Origin: Desulfovibrio sp.
GTDB taxonomy: Bacteria > Desulfobacterota > Desulfovibrionia > Desulfovibrionales > Desulfovibrionaceae
Reading direction: 5' to 3'
Length of the DNA: 37,792 nt
Assembly (NCBI GenBank): GCA_017454325.1
Contig: JAFTDG010000052.1
Span: 1-37,792, forward strand
The notes under the pieces were generated by a model. That model was given only the letters and a program-made list of their open reading frames with translations, was not told the DNA's origin and did not search any database. Below are positions 8,332 to 17,172 of this stretch, one piece after another. A program made the translations under genes and the position numbers. The first letter of the stretch is position 1. The number at the start of each line of letters is the position of its first letter.

Positions 8332-9255
8332 ATGAAAAAAGCGTTTTTCCTGTTCGCTCTGCTGCTGAGTGCGGCCCTGCTTTTGCCCCAGACTTCTGAG
8401 GCTGGCCCACGCGGGCCCAAGTACATGTACAAACTTAAAAGCATCATGCCCGTGGAAGGCCGTCAGGGCGTGGCCTGCGATGGCAAATTTATCTATGTGA
8501 GCGACAGCAAAAGGCTGTTCAAGTATGACATGAACGGCAAGCTGGTGAAGCAGAATGATACCCCCTTTGAGGGCTATGCCATCCCTTCAAACCACATCGG
8601 TGATATTGACGTCTATAACGGCGAACTGTACGTGGGTGCAGAGAACTTCATGGACGGCGTGGGCAAGGATATCCAGATTGCCGTACACGACGCTGAAACC
8701 CTGAAATTTAAGCGTACCTTCAAGTTTAATCCTGAGTCCGGCCAGAAGGAAGTTTCCGGCATCACCGTGGACCCCATCCGTCGGACAGTGTGGATGTGCT
8801 CTTGGGTCGGTGAAGAAAGTGGCCGCTACCTTTATGAATACGACCTGGAAGGAAAGTATCTGCGCAAGCTCCAGGTGCAACCCATTCCTTACTGGGTGCA
8901 GGGTGTATTTGCCTACAATGGCTCGCTGTTCGTCACCTCTGACGACGGTGATGCTGACCGCAATGAATCCGACCACCTTTACCGTGCAGATATCTCCGCC
9001 GGCACCGCCACGCCTGTTGTTATGGAAAAGGCTTTTGACGAAGTGCTCAAGCAGGGTGAAATCGAAGGCCTGTGCGTAGATCCCTCCAATGGCGATCTGC
9101 TGGTACTTATGAACCGTGGCGCACACATCGTACTGGGTATGACCAAGGGCTTCTATCCCGGCTATACCAAGGAAATTCATGAAATCTATCGCTATGCCAT
9201 GCGGCCTTTGGGCATGGTTCCCCATCATGGACCGCAGGGAGACCCTCGTCCGTAG
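8332..9255 (+). CDS. Exported protein of unknown function, beta-propeller-like
   Basis: 307 residues with a clear Sec signal peptide: MKK, a Leu/Ala/Phe-rich core, and a likely cleavage after SEA near residue 24. The mature part consists of repeating short beta-rich units (for example GVACDGKFIYVSDSKRLFKY, IDVYNGELYVGAENF, GVFAYNGSLFVTSDDGDADR, LCVDPSNGDLLVLM), the pattern of a six- or seven-bladed propeller of the NHL/SMP-30/phytase-like type. The Asp-rich segment DDGDADRNESD could bind calcium. I cannot name a substrate. It has its own promoter and a strong terminator, so it is a single-gene unit. The location is probably periplasmic. Confidence 0.7.
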   Translation: MKKAFFLFALLLSAALLLPQTSEAGPRGPKYMYKLKSIMPVEGRQGVACDGKFIYVSDSKRLFKYDMNGKLVKQNDTPFEGYAIPSNHIGDIDVYNGELYVGAENFMDGVGKDIQIAVHDAETLKFKRTFKFNPESGQKEVSGITVDPIRRTVWMCSWVGEESGRYLYEYDLEGKYLRKLQVQPIPYWVQGVFAYNGSLFVTSDDGDADRNESDHLYRADISAGTATPVVMEKAFDEVLKQGEIEGLCVDPSNGDLLVLMNRGAHIVLGMTKGFYPGYTKEIHEIYRYAMRPLGMVPHHGPQGDPRP

Positions 9256-9276
9256 CAGCTCTGTTCATGTTGCCTG

Positions 9277-9316
9277 AAAACGTGCGGTGCAGCTTTGGTT
9301 GCACCGCACGTTTTTT
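9277..9316 (+). terminator. Rho-independent terminator
   Basis: A perfect 12-bp stem (9280-9291 with 9300-9311), GC-rich, with an 8-nt loop, is followed by six T residues. It lies 22 nt after the stop of the exported protein. The preceding AAAA run would also give a U-tract on the - strand, so it may terminate tlyA as well. Confidence 0.92.
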
Positions 9317-9339
9317 GTGTGAAGGGGTAGTGCTGATCT

Positions 9340-10122
9340 TCAGCTGCAAGGGACATTGGCACAATGTTGTTTGAACAGTGCCATGTATTCCTGATTGCCC
9401 TTGGGGCCTTTGATAGCTGCGGGCAGTACGCCACAGCAGATAAGCCCGAGATTATTTTCAGCGAAGGTGAGAATTTTGTCGACAGCGCGTTGTCGCGCCT
9501 TTTCGTCGCGCACAACGCCCTTTACGGTTTCACCAGGGCCCAGCTCAAACTGCGGTTTGATGAGTACAGCCGCGAAACCGCCGGCCTTGAGCCAGCGTAT
9601 GCAGGCGGGCAGCACCAGTGTCAGCGAGATAAAGGATACATCAGCCACGATCATATCCATTGCTTCGGGGATGAGCTCATGCGGGGCATGACGCAGATTG
9701 ACGCCTTCCAGGCTTATCACGCGAGGGTCGGCGCGCAGGCGTTCATGCAGTTGGTTTTTGCCCACGTCCACAGCATAGACCCGCGTTGCGCCGTGCTGCA
9801 GCAGACAATCGGTAAATCCCCCGGTAGAGGCCCCTGCATCCAGGCAGACAAAGCCGTGCACGTCGAGTTTGAAATGCTCAAGGATGGTCAGCAGTTTGTA
9901 AGCCCCCCGGCTGACATACTGCTGGGGTGCAAGCAGCGTCAGGACCGTATCCATGGGAAAAGCGTACCCGGGCTTGGGTACCAGCAGGGGCGGTGCACCA
10001 GGTGTGCTGGCTGCAAAAGCGATTTTACCAGCCATGATCAAACGGCGGGCCTGTTCACGGCTTTCGGCAAGTCCCTGCTCAAAAGCGAGCTGATCTGCGC
10101 GTTGACGTGTTGCTTTGGCCAT
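9340..10122 (-). CDS. tlyA: TlyA-family rRNA 2'-O-methyltransferase
   Basis: TlyA enzymes methylate cytidine 2'-OH groups in 16S and/or 23S rRNA using S-adenosylmethionine. They are often mislabelled as haemolysins. The 260-residue protein has an N-terminal S4 RNA-binding domain (about residues 1-60, RADQLAFEQGLAESREQARR) and a FtsJ/RrmJ-like methyltransferase domain with the SAM motif CLDAGASTGGFTDCLL and YAVDVG. ATG 10122 was chosen because the family begins within a few residues of the S4 domain; a TTG at 10131 is the alternative. The start lies about 10 nt from the queA stop, so the two genes are probably translated from one message. Confidence 0.9.
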   Translation of the reverse strand: MAKATRQRADQLAFEQGLAESREQARRLIMAGKIAFAASTPGAPPLLVPKPGYAFPMDTVLTLLAPQQYVSRGAYKLLTILEHFKLDVHGFVCLDAGASTGGFTDCLLQHGATRVYAVDVGKNQLHERLRADPRVISLEGVNLRHAPHELIPEAMDMIVADVSFISLTLVLPACIRWLKAGGFAAVLIKPQFELGPGETVKGVVRDEKARQRAVDKILTFAENNLGLICCGVLPAAIKGPKGNQEYMALFKQHCANVPCS

Positions 10123-10131
10123 GGTGAGCAA

Positions 10132-11253
10132 TCAGCGAATAAGCATGGCATCGCCATAGGAAAAAAAGCGGTAGCCAAGGCGCACGGCCTCGGCATAGGC
10201 TGCCAATATGCGTTGGCGGCCAGCAAAGGCCGAAACAAGCATGATCAACGATGATTCGGGGAGGTGGAAATTGGTCAGCAATCCGTCCACCACGCGGAAG
10301 CGGACTCCCGGATAGAGGAAAATGTCTGTCCAGCCGGTAAATGCCTGCACACGACCGCATTGTTCGGCAACGCCTTCCAGGGCGCGCAGGCTTGTGGTGC
10401 CCACTGCCACAATGGGACGCCCCTGGCGTTTTGCTTCGGCTATGGCCGTTGCCGTGCTTTCGGAAATTTCCACATACTCGCGGTGCATGCGGTGGCCACG
10501 GATATCCTGTGTGCGTACGGGACTGAACGTACCGTAGCCCACATACAGGGTGACTTCTGCCCAGCCAAAGCCCGCAGCTGAAAGCGCTGTGCGCATTTCC
10601 TGCGTGAAGTGCAGCCCGGCAGTGGGGGCTGCCACTGAGCCAGTCTTGTCCTCACGGGCATAGACGGTCTGATAGCGGCTGACATCTTCCTCAGCATCAG
10701 GCCGTTTGATATAGGGCGGCAGGGGAATATGCCCTGTAGCGGCAAAAGCTCTGGCGAGCTCTCCTTTCCAGGAAAGGCGTACCCGGCGACGTCCAAAGGC
10801 TCCCGTTTCCAGAAGTGTTACACTGATACCCGCACCAAAGTGCAGGCATTCGCCATCACGCAGGCTGCCACCGCAGCGAATCAGGCCCTCGGCCTCGGCA
10901 TATTGTCCGCCGGAGGTGTCGGCCCGGGCGTGTTTGCACAAAAGCGGCAGGGGGGTAAGTAGCAAAAATTCCACCTTGCCACCTGTCGAACGGGTGCCCA
11001 GCAGCCTGGCCTGCAATACTTTGGAATTGTTGGCAATAAGCAGACTGCCGGGGGGTAGGCATGAGGGGAGATTGTCAAACATGGTGTGCTGCAGCTCAAG
11101 TGTGCCCGTACGGGGCATGACTAGCAGGCGTGAATTGCCACGCTCTTCAGGCGGGTACTGGGCAATCTGCGTTTCTGGAAGGGCAAATTGATAGCTCTGC
11201 AATGAGAAATCAGCTTCGTCCGGTGAGATGCCGGAGGGCAAGACAGGGGGCAT
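10132..11253 (-). CDS. queA: S-adenosylmethionine:tRNA ribosyltransferase-isomerase
   Basis: Transfers and isomerises the ribosyl group of SAM onto 7-aminomethyl-deazaguanine in tRNA, making epoxyqueuosine at the wobble position of His, Asn, Asp and Tyr tRNAs. The 373 residues carry family landmarks: FALPETQIAQYPPEERGNSRLLV, LIANNSKVLQARL, VAAPTAGLHFTQE, LYVGYGTFSPV, and the C-terminal NFHLPESSLIMLVSAFAG. It is upstream of tlyA on the - strand, giving a two-gene unit of RNA-modification enzymes, and is divergent from the lipoprotein gene. Confidence 0.96.
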   Translation of the reverse strand: MPPVLPSGISPDEADFSLQSYQFALPETQIAQYPPEERGNSRLLVMPRTGTLELQHTMFDNLPSCLPPGSLLIANNSKVLQARLLGTRSTGGKVEFLLLTPLPLLCKHARADTSGGQYAEAEGLIRCGGSLRDGECLHFGAGISVTLLETGAFGRRRVRLSWKGELARAFAATGHIPLPPYIKRPDAEEDVSRYQTVYAREDKTGSVAAPTAGLHFTQEMRTALSAAGFGWAEVTLYVGYGTFSPVRTQDIRGHRMHREYVEISESTATAIAEAKRQGRPIVAVGTTSLRALEGVAEQCGRVQAFTGWTDIFLYPGVRFRVVDGLLTNFHLPESSLIMLVSAFAGRQRILAAYAEAVRLGYRFFSYGDAMLIR

Positions 11254-11364
11254 GGCAGTGGCCTCGCGCTGTATGCTTCCGCGGCGCCCTTGTCAGCAGC
11301 GGGCGGAGGGGCTAGGGTGAAAAAGAACTTCCTGATTTCATATGGGAAGGAGGAAAGTATAGCC

Positions 11365-11937
11365 ATGAGCCGCCTTTTTGTCATCCTTGCTTCGTGCCTT
11401 GTGCTCCTTGGGGGCTGTGCTGAGATGCATTTGCACAATCCCTTTTCCAGCGACCCCCTGACGGGCGGTGAGAACGTGGGTACGAGCCGGCTGCTTACGC
11501 TGTCCGTACCTGCAGGCATGCAGCTCTTTCCCTCCCATGGCAGTACAGCGGCGGACGGGGGTGGCTTGGAAATATACCGTGGCTGGGTTGATATGAACGT
11601 TGTCGCGCAATATATGCATTCTGGCATGCAGGGACAGGGGTGGAATGTACGTTTGGCACGTCGCAAAGACAGCCGCGCCGTCTATGTGTACGAGCGGACG
11701 ACCTCCATGGCGGTACTCACAGTGGAGCGAACTGCCCTGGGCACGCTGCTCTGCATCTGGACGGGTGAGCGCTTAGCCGACGGGGCAGCCCTGCCACAGG
11801 AGGCACTGTCTCCTACACTGGGTGCAGGCACGAGCGACATCCCTGCTGGTCATGATGAGAACAGTGGCACGAGCTATCAACCAGGAACCTTCGAGACTTG
11901 GGGTGCTCCCAGTGCCGTACAGGAGCGCAGTCTGTGA
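11365..11937 (+). CDS. Lipoprotein of unknown function
   Basis: 190 residues with a type II signal peptide: MSRLFVILASCLVLLGGC, the lipobox Cys being residue 18. The next residue is Ala rather than Asp, so outer-membrane targeting is expected if Lol rules apply. The mature part is a small alpha/beta domain (LTLSVPAGMQLFPS, GWVDMNVVAQYMHSGMQGQG) followed by a low-complexity tail rich in Gly, Thr and Ser. GGAAGGAGGAAAG lies about 11 nt before ATG 11365. The stop overlaps the GTG start of coaBC (GTGA), an unusual coupling with a core cytoplasmic enzyme. I do not recognise the family beyond lipoprotein. Confidence 0.75.
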   Translation: MSRLFVILASCLVLLGGCAEMHLHNPFSSDPLTGGENVGTSRLLTLSVPAGMQLFPSHGSTAADGGGLEIYRGWVDMNVVAQYMHSGMQGQGWNVRLARRKDSRAVYVYERTTSMAVLTVERTALGTLLCIWTGERLADGAALPQEALSPTLGAGTSDIPAGHDENSGTSYQPGTFETWGAPSAVQERSL

Positions 11938-13175
11938 GTTGTTTAAATACCCCTGTGGACTTATGCACACACTTTGCCAATACACGTTTGCACCTTGGCG
12001 TATGTGGCTCTGTGGCCTGTTATCGGGCTGTGGAGCTGCTGCGGGCTTGGCGCGGCATGGGTATACATGTTTCAGTCACGCTGACGCGCGGGGCGCGGCA
12101 GTTTGTCACGCCCCTGCTTTTTGCCTCGCTTGGGGCGAATCCGGTCTATGAAGATATGTTTGCGCCGGGACAGGAAGTTTTTGCGCATCTGGAGCCTGGT
12201 CAGCATGCCAATGCCCTGGTTGTGGCACCGGCCTCGGCCGATGCACTCCGCCGTTTGGCACAGGGGGCTGCAGACGACATGCTGGCGGCGCAGGCGCTCG
12301 CCTTTGACGGGCCTGTCATCATTGCGCCTGCCATGAATCCGCGCATGTGGGCTCATGCCGCTACACAGGCCAATGTGCGTCTGCTTGAGAACCGGGGGAA
12401 CAGTATTGTGCCGCCGGGTACGGGGGGGACGGCCTGTGGCGATGCAGGTCAGGGGCGTTTGGCTCCCCTTGAGGAAATCTTTTTTACTGCCCTGCGGGCG
12501 TTGGCCCCGCAGGATATGGCGGGCAAGCGTGTGCTGGTGACCTTGGGGCCAACGCGCGAGCAGTGGGACGGCGTGCGCTTCTGGTCCAACCCTTCCACCG
12601 GGCGCATGGGCATGGCGCTGGCCGCCTGCGCCTGGCTGCGAGGCGCTGCTGTGACGGCCATATGCGGGCCGGGGATTTCGCTTGCTATGCCGCGTAATCT
12701 TGCCTGTTGTCATGTGCGCTCTGCCAGGGAAATGTTTGCTGCGGCGCAAGACCTCTGGACTCATATGGATATGGGCATGTTTACTGCCGCAGTGGCAGAT
12801 TTTTCGCCAAAAAGTTTCGGCACAAAAAAAGCTAAAAAGGCAGACATGCAGCAGGGCTTTACTGTGGATTTTGTGCCCAACCCTGATATTCTGCGTACAC
12901 TGGCCAGCAAACGGACATCTGGGCAAAAGGTGCTGGGGTTTGCTGCGGAAACGGTTGACGATACGGATACGCTTCTTGCGCTGGCACAGAGCAAGCTGGC
13001 TGCCAAACATGCTGACGTGCTGGCCGCCAATGCCGTTAATGTTGCCGGCAGTGGCTTCGGCACAGAGACCAATGCCGTGGTCGTGGTGGATGCTCACGGG
13101 CTTCACGAGATTTTGCCTACACGCAGCAAGGCCGATATAGCCTGGGATCTGTGCACATGGCTTTTGCATTCGTAA
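11934..13175 (+). CDS. coaBC: Bifunctional phosphopantothenoylcysteine synthetase/decarboxylase
   Basis: Joins cysteine to 4'-phosphopantothenate and decarboxylates the product, two steps of coenzyme A synthesis. The N-terminal CoaC flavoprotein half shows GVCGSVACYRAVELLR, a catalytic His candidate in FAHLEPG, the PAMNPRMW motif and the GTACGDAGQGRLAP cysteine segment. The C-terminal CoaB half shows LVTLGPTREQWDGVRFWSNP, STGRMGMALA, and FSPKSFGTKKAKK. GTG 11934 is the start: AGGAG lies 8 nt upstream and it overlaps the lipoprotein stop. The length is 413 residues, normal for the fusion. The TTG-started extension to 11898 is rejected because it runs through the ribosome binding site. Confidence 0.93.
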   Translation: MSCLNTPVDLCTHFANTRLHLGVCGSVACYRAVELLRAWRGMGIHVSVTLTRGARQFVTPLLFASLGANPVYEDMFAPGQEVFAHLEPGQHANALVVAPASADALRRLAQGAADDMLAAQALAFDGPVIIAPAMNPRMWAHAATQANVRLLENRGNSIVPPGTGGTACGDAGQGRLAPLEEIFFTALRALAPQDMAGKRVLVTLGPTREQWDGVRFWSNPSTGRMGMALAACAWLRGAAVTAICGPGISLAMPRNLACCHVRSAREMFAAAQDLWTHMDMGMFTAAVADFSPKSFGTKKAKKADMQQGFTVDFVPNPDILRTLASKRTSGQKVLGFAAETVDDTDTLLALAQSKLAAKHADVLAANAVNVAGSGFGTETNAVVVVDAHGLHEILPTRSKADIAWDLCTWLLHS

Positions 13176-13960
13176 ACCCGTTAACCGCTCTTTGGGAAGA
13201 GCAAGGGCTCTCCTGTCTGTTAATGCCCGAAACTGTCAATGTTTTGGACGTGCGGCAGGCGGCCTTTGACCAGCTGCAGAAGCAGCAAGGCAGCACTGCA
13301 GCAGTACCCAATCGGCCGGATGCTGCAGCGCAACGGCAACGCCAAAGGGCGGGGCACAGTCCTGGGCAGTCGTCACACAGGCGGCCGGCTGCGCAGAAGA
13401 CGGCAAAAGCCGGAGGCTCTCCGGTTGCTGCTGCCGGAGGCTGGAATCCGCTGCCCGCGCATCTCTGGCCTGGTCCCTGGCAAGAGCGTCTGGCACAGAC
13501 GCGACCTGGGGTGATTCTCTGGACGTACTACGACCTTGGCGCGGATATCTGTAACGACCAGACTCCAGGGAGGCAGGAGCGCAGTGCTTTTCTGCGCCAG
13601 CTGTTACGGGATCTAGGCCATCCTGCAGGTACACATACCTTTTGGCCGGTCTGCCTGCCGTCTGCTGGTACTGCCACCGCTGATGCAACCACTCCGGAGA
13701 GTACAGGGGGATCAGCATCCAATGCAGATATTTTTTGGTCGGGGGTTCGTTGCCTGAAGGCAAGGGGGGTTGTCGTGATGGGGCCGGCTGCAGCAGCTGC
13801 TGCGGGATTGCGCGATGAACCAAGGCCGCCTCAGCAGCTCGTGTATCACGGTCATTTGGTGTGGTTGCTCTGGGATATAGATGTGCTGCTGCATTTTGAC
13901 CAGCGGTATGCATCTATGCTGGCTTTTCTGCGGCATGCCTTTATGCCCGTACTGCGCTAA
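13157..13960 (+). CDS. Unrecognised protein overlapping the end of coaBC
   Basis: About 267 residues, no signal peptide and no membrane segment. An N-terminal helical part is followed by an Ala/Gln/Arg/Pro-rich linker (about residues 45-95). Then comes a folded-looking domain with many aromatic residues: WNPLPAHLWPGPWQERL, GVILWTYYDLGADIC, LLRDLGHPAGTHTFWPVCLP, DIFWSGVRCLKARGVVVMGP, VYHGHLVWLLWDIDVLL. The start could be GTG 13151 or ATG 13157, both inside coaBC. An internal ATG at 13223 would avoid the overlap. The HTFWPV and FWSGVRCLKARGVVVMGP segments suggest a nucleotide- or nucleic-acid-handling fold, but I cannot assign one. Translation is probably coupled to coaBC. Confidence 0.65.
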   Translation: MAFAFVNPLTALWEEQGLSCLLMPETVNVLDVRQAAFDQLQKQQGSTAAVPNRPDAAAQRQRQRAGHSPGQSSHRRPAAQKTAKAGGSPVAAAGGWNPLPAHLWPGPWQERLAQTRPGVILWTYYDLGADICNDQTPGRQERSAFLRQLLRDLGHPAGTHTFWPVCLPSAGTATADATTPESTGGSASNADIFWSGVRCLKARGVVVMGPAAAAAAGLRDEPRPPQQLVYHGHLVWLLWDIDVLLHFDQRYASMLAFLRHAFMPVLR

Positions 13961-14025
13961 TTAGGCATGCCTGTGATTATCGTGTACAGCAGTGCACCAC
14001 GCACGCAATGCCAAAGGAGGAGCAT

Positions 14026-14709
14026 ATGGCCCGCATGCGTCTAGCCAAACAGAAATTGCGAGGCTATCTTGAAAGTGTTGCCTGGCGGGAACACTTGGAT
14101 GAAATCGCCCGGGGCGGGGTGGAAAATGTGGGGCCGCTGTTTTCTTTTTTATTGCTTTCTCCTTCCTTGATGCACCGCGCTGCAGTGGCCTTGGGCCATG
14201 TAACGGCCCGCCTGGCTGTACAGAAGCCAGAAGTCGCCAGGAATATCATCCGTCGGCTCATGTGGCACCTCAACGAAGAGTCTGGTAACATCGGTTGGGG
14301 TATTCCTGAGGCGTTCGGTGAAATCCTTGTGGCAAGTGAGCCATTGGCCAGAGACTTCCACCGTGTGCTTTTTTCCTATGTCATTGACCTTGGCCGGGAT
14401 GACAACTACTGCGATAACGATATGTTACGTCGATCTTGCTACTGGGCCATAGGCCGACTGGCGCAGGAGCGGCAGCAGCTTTGTCTTGTAGCGCGTCCCT
14501 GGCTGCTCAAGGGATTGGAGGATCAGGATATGGTCTGTCGTGGCATGGCGGCCTGGGCACTGAGCCAATTTCCGCCGGATCTTATGGAAGCCCCGGCGCT
14601 GCACCGCCTCGCGCAGTCTGGCAATGACGCTGTTTGTCTGCTTTTTGACGGCGACGACGTCTATGAAAAAACAGTTGCTGCAATAGCTGCTTCAGCTCTG
14701 TCACGCTAG
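14026..14709 (+). CDS. HEAT-repeat-like protein
   Basis: 227 residues, nearly all helical, made of alternating amphipathic helices of about 30-40 residues per pair. Segments such as LMHRAAVALGHVTARLA, RRLMWHLNEESGNIGWGIPE and WAIGRLAQERQQLCL are typical of HEAT/PBS-lyase-like scaffolds. The NEESGNIGWGIPEAFGEIL block looks like a conserved core. The start was set at ATG 14026 because AAAGGAGG lies 5 nt upstream; the ATG at 14008 has nothing comparable. It is probably a cytoplasmic protein-binding scaffold. The partner is unknown, and it follows the unrecognised gene by 65 nt. Confidence 0.75.
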   Translation: MARMRLAKQKLRGYLESVAWREHLDEIARGGVENVGPLFSFLLLSPSLMHRAAVALGHVTARLAVQKPEVARNIIRRLMWHLNEESGNIGWGIPEAFGEILVASEPLARDFHRVLFSYVIDLGRDDNYCDNDMLRRSCYWAIGRLAQERQQLCLVARPWLLKGLEDQDMVCRGMAAWALSQFPPDLMEAPALHRLAQSGNDAVCLLFDGDDVYEKTVAAIAASALSR

Positions 14710-14760
14710 GACTGGCAGAAAAAGCCCGGATGCAGGTATTTCGTTTACTGGAGTATATAG

Positions 14761-15957
14761 TTATACCGCCGCATGCAGCAGCAGATTGTCACGGTGGATG
14801 ACTTCGGGATAATGTGCGTCGCCCAATATGGCGGCCACTTCATGCCGCTTGAGACCCATAATTTTTTTGAGTTCAGCGGCACTGTAGTTGGTCAGACCTA
14901 CACCAAGAGCCTGACCATCATGCAGCACACGCAGAAGCGCCCCGCGCTGAAAGGCTCCTTCCACGCCGCATACACCACCTGGCAAGAGGCTGCCTCCCTG
15001 ATTGAGCAAGGCCTTGGCTGCACCGGCATCCACCAGCACTGCTCCTGATGGTTCGGACTGGTAGGCTAGCCAGAACTTGCGGCGTGGTATGGCATGCCGT
15101 GCAGGGCGCACCCAAGTACCACCGGTGAAAGGTTCTTCCGTTTTTTGTGCTGCGCTGGTATGAATGAAGGCCCGAAGCAGTACCTGTGGCTCTCGCCCGG
15201 GCAGGATGAACGTAGGCACCCCGATCTGTGCTGCCCGACGGGCGGCCAGGAGTTTGGAATACATGCCGCCCGTACCCACAGAAGTTTTGCCCCCGCACAA
15301 CTGCGCAAGATCCAGTGAAGCCACGTCATCAATACATTCCATGATACGGGCGTCTGCGTGTTTTAGCGGGTCAGCGTCCAGCACACCCGGCGCAGAGGTG
15401 AGGTTGATGAAGACATCCGCTCCGGTCAGGTTTACCAGCAGGCTGGCCAGACAGTCATTGTCGCCAAACTTGAGTTCACTGACGGAAACCGTGTCGTTTT
15501 CATTTACAATGGGCAGAACGCCCCACTGCAATAATTCTGCAAAGGTATTGCGTGCGTTGAGAAAACGTTGACGTGCACGCAGGTCGTCGCGTGTGAGCAG
15601 CACCTGTGCTGTTGGTATACCGTGCTGGCGAAAAACTGTGTCCCATGCGCGCATAAGCTGCCCTTGCCCCACAGCAGCAGCAGCCTGTCGGGCCGCAAGA
15701 CCAGTGGTCTCCACACTGCGGCCTCCCTTAAGCAGTTCAGCACGGCCTGCAGCCACGGCTCCGGATGAGACAAGCACTATATGGCGCTGGCCACCTTCGC
15801 CGGTACGCAGCGCAGCTAGTTGTGCAGCCAGGTCCTCCAGCACGGCGATGTCAAGACCGTAGGAATCAGTCAAGACAGCGCTGCCAACCTTCACAACAAT
15901 CAATCGTGACTGAGCAAGCGCTGTGGCTCTTTCCCGCTGCCAATCATCTTTGGACAT
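14761..15957 (-). CDS. proB: Glutamate 5-kinase with PUA domain
   Basis: Phosphorylates glutamate in the first step of proline synthesis. The 398-residue protein has an N-terminal amino-acid-kinase domain (LIVVKVGSAVLTD, VLVSSGAVAAGR, NENDTVSVSELKFGDND, VGTGGMYSKLLAARRA) and a C-terminal PUA domain (about residues 305-385, GGVCGVEGAFQRGALLRV). ATG 15957 is chosen: the upstream GTG at 15972 is itself part of the GTGGAG ribosome binding site. The gene lies 21 nt after obgE, the familiar rplU-rpmA-obgE-proB order. proA is not in the window. Confidence 0.95.
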   Translation of the reverse strand: MSKDDWQRERATALAQSRLIVVKVGSAVLTDSYGLDIAVLEDLAAQLAALRTGEGGQRHIVLVSSGAVAAGRAELLKGGRSVETTGLAARQAAAAVGQGQLMRAWDTVFRQHGIPTAQVLLTRDDLRARQRFLNARNTFAELLQWGVLPIVNENDTVSVSELKFGDNDCLASLLVNLTGADVFINLTSAPGVLDADPLKHADARIMECIDDVASLDLAQLCGGKTSVGTGGMYSKLLAARRAAQIGVPTFILPGREPQVLLRAFIHTSAAQKTEEPFTGGTWVRPARHAIPRRKFWLAYQSEPSGAVLVDAGAAKALLNQGGSLLPGGVCGVEGAFQRGALLRVLHDGQALGVGLTNYSAAELKKIMGLKRHEVAAILGDAHYPEVIHRDNLLLHAAV

Positions 15958-15978
15958 GGGTATATGCTCCACTGACCG

Positions 15979-17091
15979 TTATTCACGGGTATAGATCACT
16001 TCTATGTCAGGAAATTCCTCATCCTCGTCTTCGGGGATAGCTGCTGTGCGTACTGAAGGGGTATGCAGTCCATTGATGTCGCGCACGTGCCACATTTCCT
16101 GTACAAGGGGTTCCAGCTGCAGGCTGTCGCGTGCCGAGATGAAAAAAATCTGCCTGTTGTCGGCCATAGCCTTTGCGCGCAGGGCTTCCAACCGTTCAGT
16201 GGATACTAGGTCAATCTTATTGATGACTTCAATCTGTGTCCGTTCGGCCAGGTCTGCATCAAACCGGCGCAATTCTTCGTTGATAAGGTCAAATCCTGCC
16301 CAGGGATCATCTTCGTCCACATCTTCAATACTCAAGATGTGGACGAGAAAGCGCGTGCGTTCCACATGCTTGAGAAAACGTAGACCCAGGCCCTGTCCCT
16401 CATGTGCTCCTTCAATAAGCCCGGGAATGTCGGCAATAACCATGCGGCGGTCCGGATCGACATCGTCAATCATAACACCAAGGTTGGGTGTAAGGGTGGT
16501 GAAGGGGTAGGCTGCAATTTTGGGGCGAGCAGCAGACACGCGCGATATAAATGTGGATTTGCCTGCATTGGGCAGGCCAATAAGGCCTACGTCTGCCAGA
16601 ATTTTCAATTCAAGACGGAGGGTACGCTCTTCACCAGCTTCGCCTGGTTGGGCGAAACGGGGGGCACGCATGGTGGCGGACTTGAAAAATGTATTGCCTT
16701 TGCCGCCGCGTCCCCCACGAGCCACTACGACCTCAGTTTCAGGATCGCTGAGGTCGGCAAGCAGTACCTCGCTGTCAGATGTGCCGTTGCCGTCTACACC
16801 AAAAACCAGTGTTCCGGTAGGTAAATGCAGTACAAGGTCTTCCCCTTTACGTCCATCGCGCTGGCTGCCTTCTCCAGGACGACCATTCTGCGCCTCATAC
16901 AATCGTTTGAGACGGAAATCATAGAGTGAGAGCAGCCGTCCGTCTGCCTTAAGGATAACGGAACCTCCGTTTCCTCCGTTCCCGCCGTCAGGGCCGCCAC
17001 GAGGGACAAATTTTTCGCGTCTGAAGGAGAGGCAGCCGTGTCCGCCTTTTCCGGCGCGCACCTGGATTCTGGCTTCATCCACAAAGCGCAT
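15979..17091 (-). CDS. obgE: Obg/CgtA GTPase
   Basis: An essential GTPase that binds the 50S subunit and takes part in ribosome assembly and stress control. 370 residues: a glycine-rich Obg domain (RGGPDGGNGGNGGSVIL, about 1-160), then a G domain with P-loop GLPNAGKST at 172-180, switch II DIPGLIEGAHEGQGLG, and NKIDL. A short acidic C-terminal tail (PEDEDEEFPDIEVI) follows. ATG 17091 begins the conserved MRFVDEARIQV and has AGGGGA just upstream, so the longer frame to 17166 is discarded. It is cytoplasmic and co-transcribed with rpmA and rplU. Confidence 0.96.
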   Translation of the reverse strand: MRFVDEARIQVRAGKGGHGCLSFRREKFVPRGGPDGGNGGNGGSVILKADGRLLSLYDFRLKRLYEAQNGRPGEGSQRDGRKGEDLVLHLPTGTLVFGVDGNGTSDSEVLLADLSDPETEVVVARGGRGGKGNTFFKSATMRAPRFAQPGEAGEERTLRLELKILADVGLIGLPNAGKSTFISRVSAARPKIAAYPFTTLTPNLGVMIDDVDPDRRMVIADIPGLIEGAHEGQGLGLRFLKHVERTRFLVHILSIEDVDEDDPWAGFDLINEELRRFDADLAERTQIEVINKIDLVSTERLEALRAKAMADNRQIFFISARDSLQLEPLVQEMWHVRDINGLHTPSVRTAAIPEDEDEEFPDIEVIYTRE

Positions 17092-17172
17092 GGGTATCCC
17101 CTGTGTACATACAAAAAAGGGAAGAAACCCTTCGGTCTCTTCCCAGGAGAGAAAAAGACGATGCAACCGTTC

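Noticed and set aside
9354..9370. Sigma-54-like TGGCAC element
   Set aside because: The GC half does not follow at the right distance (no TTGC after five bases), and it lies inside the end of tlyA.
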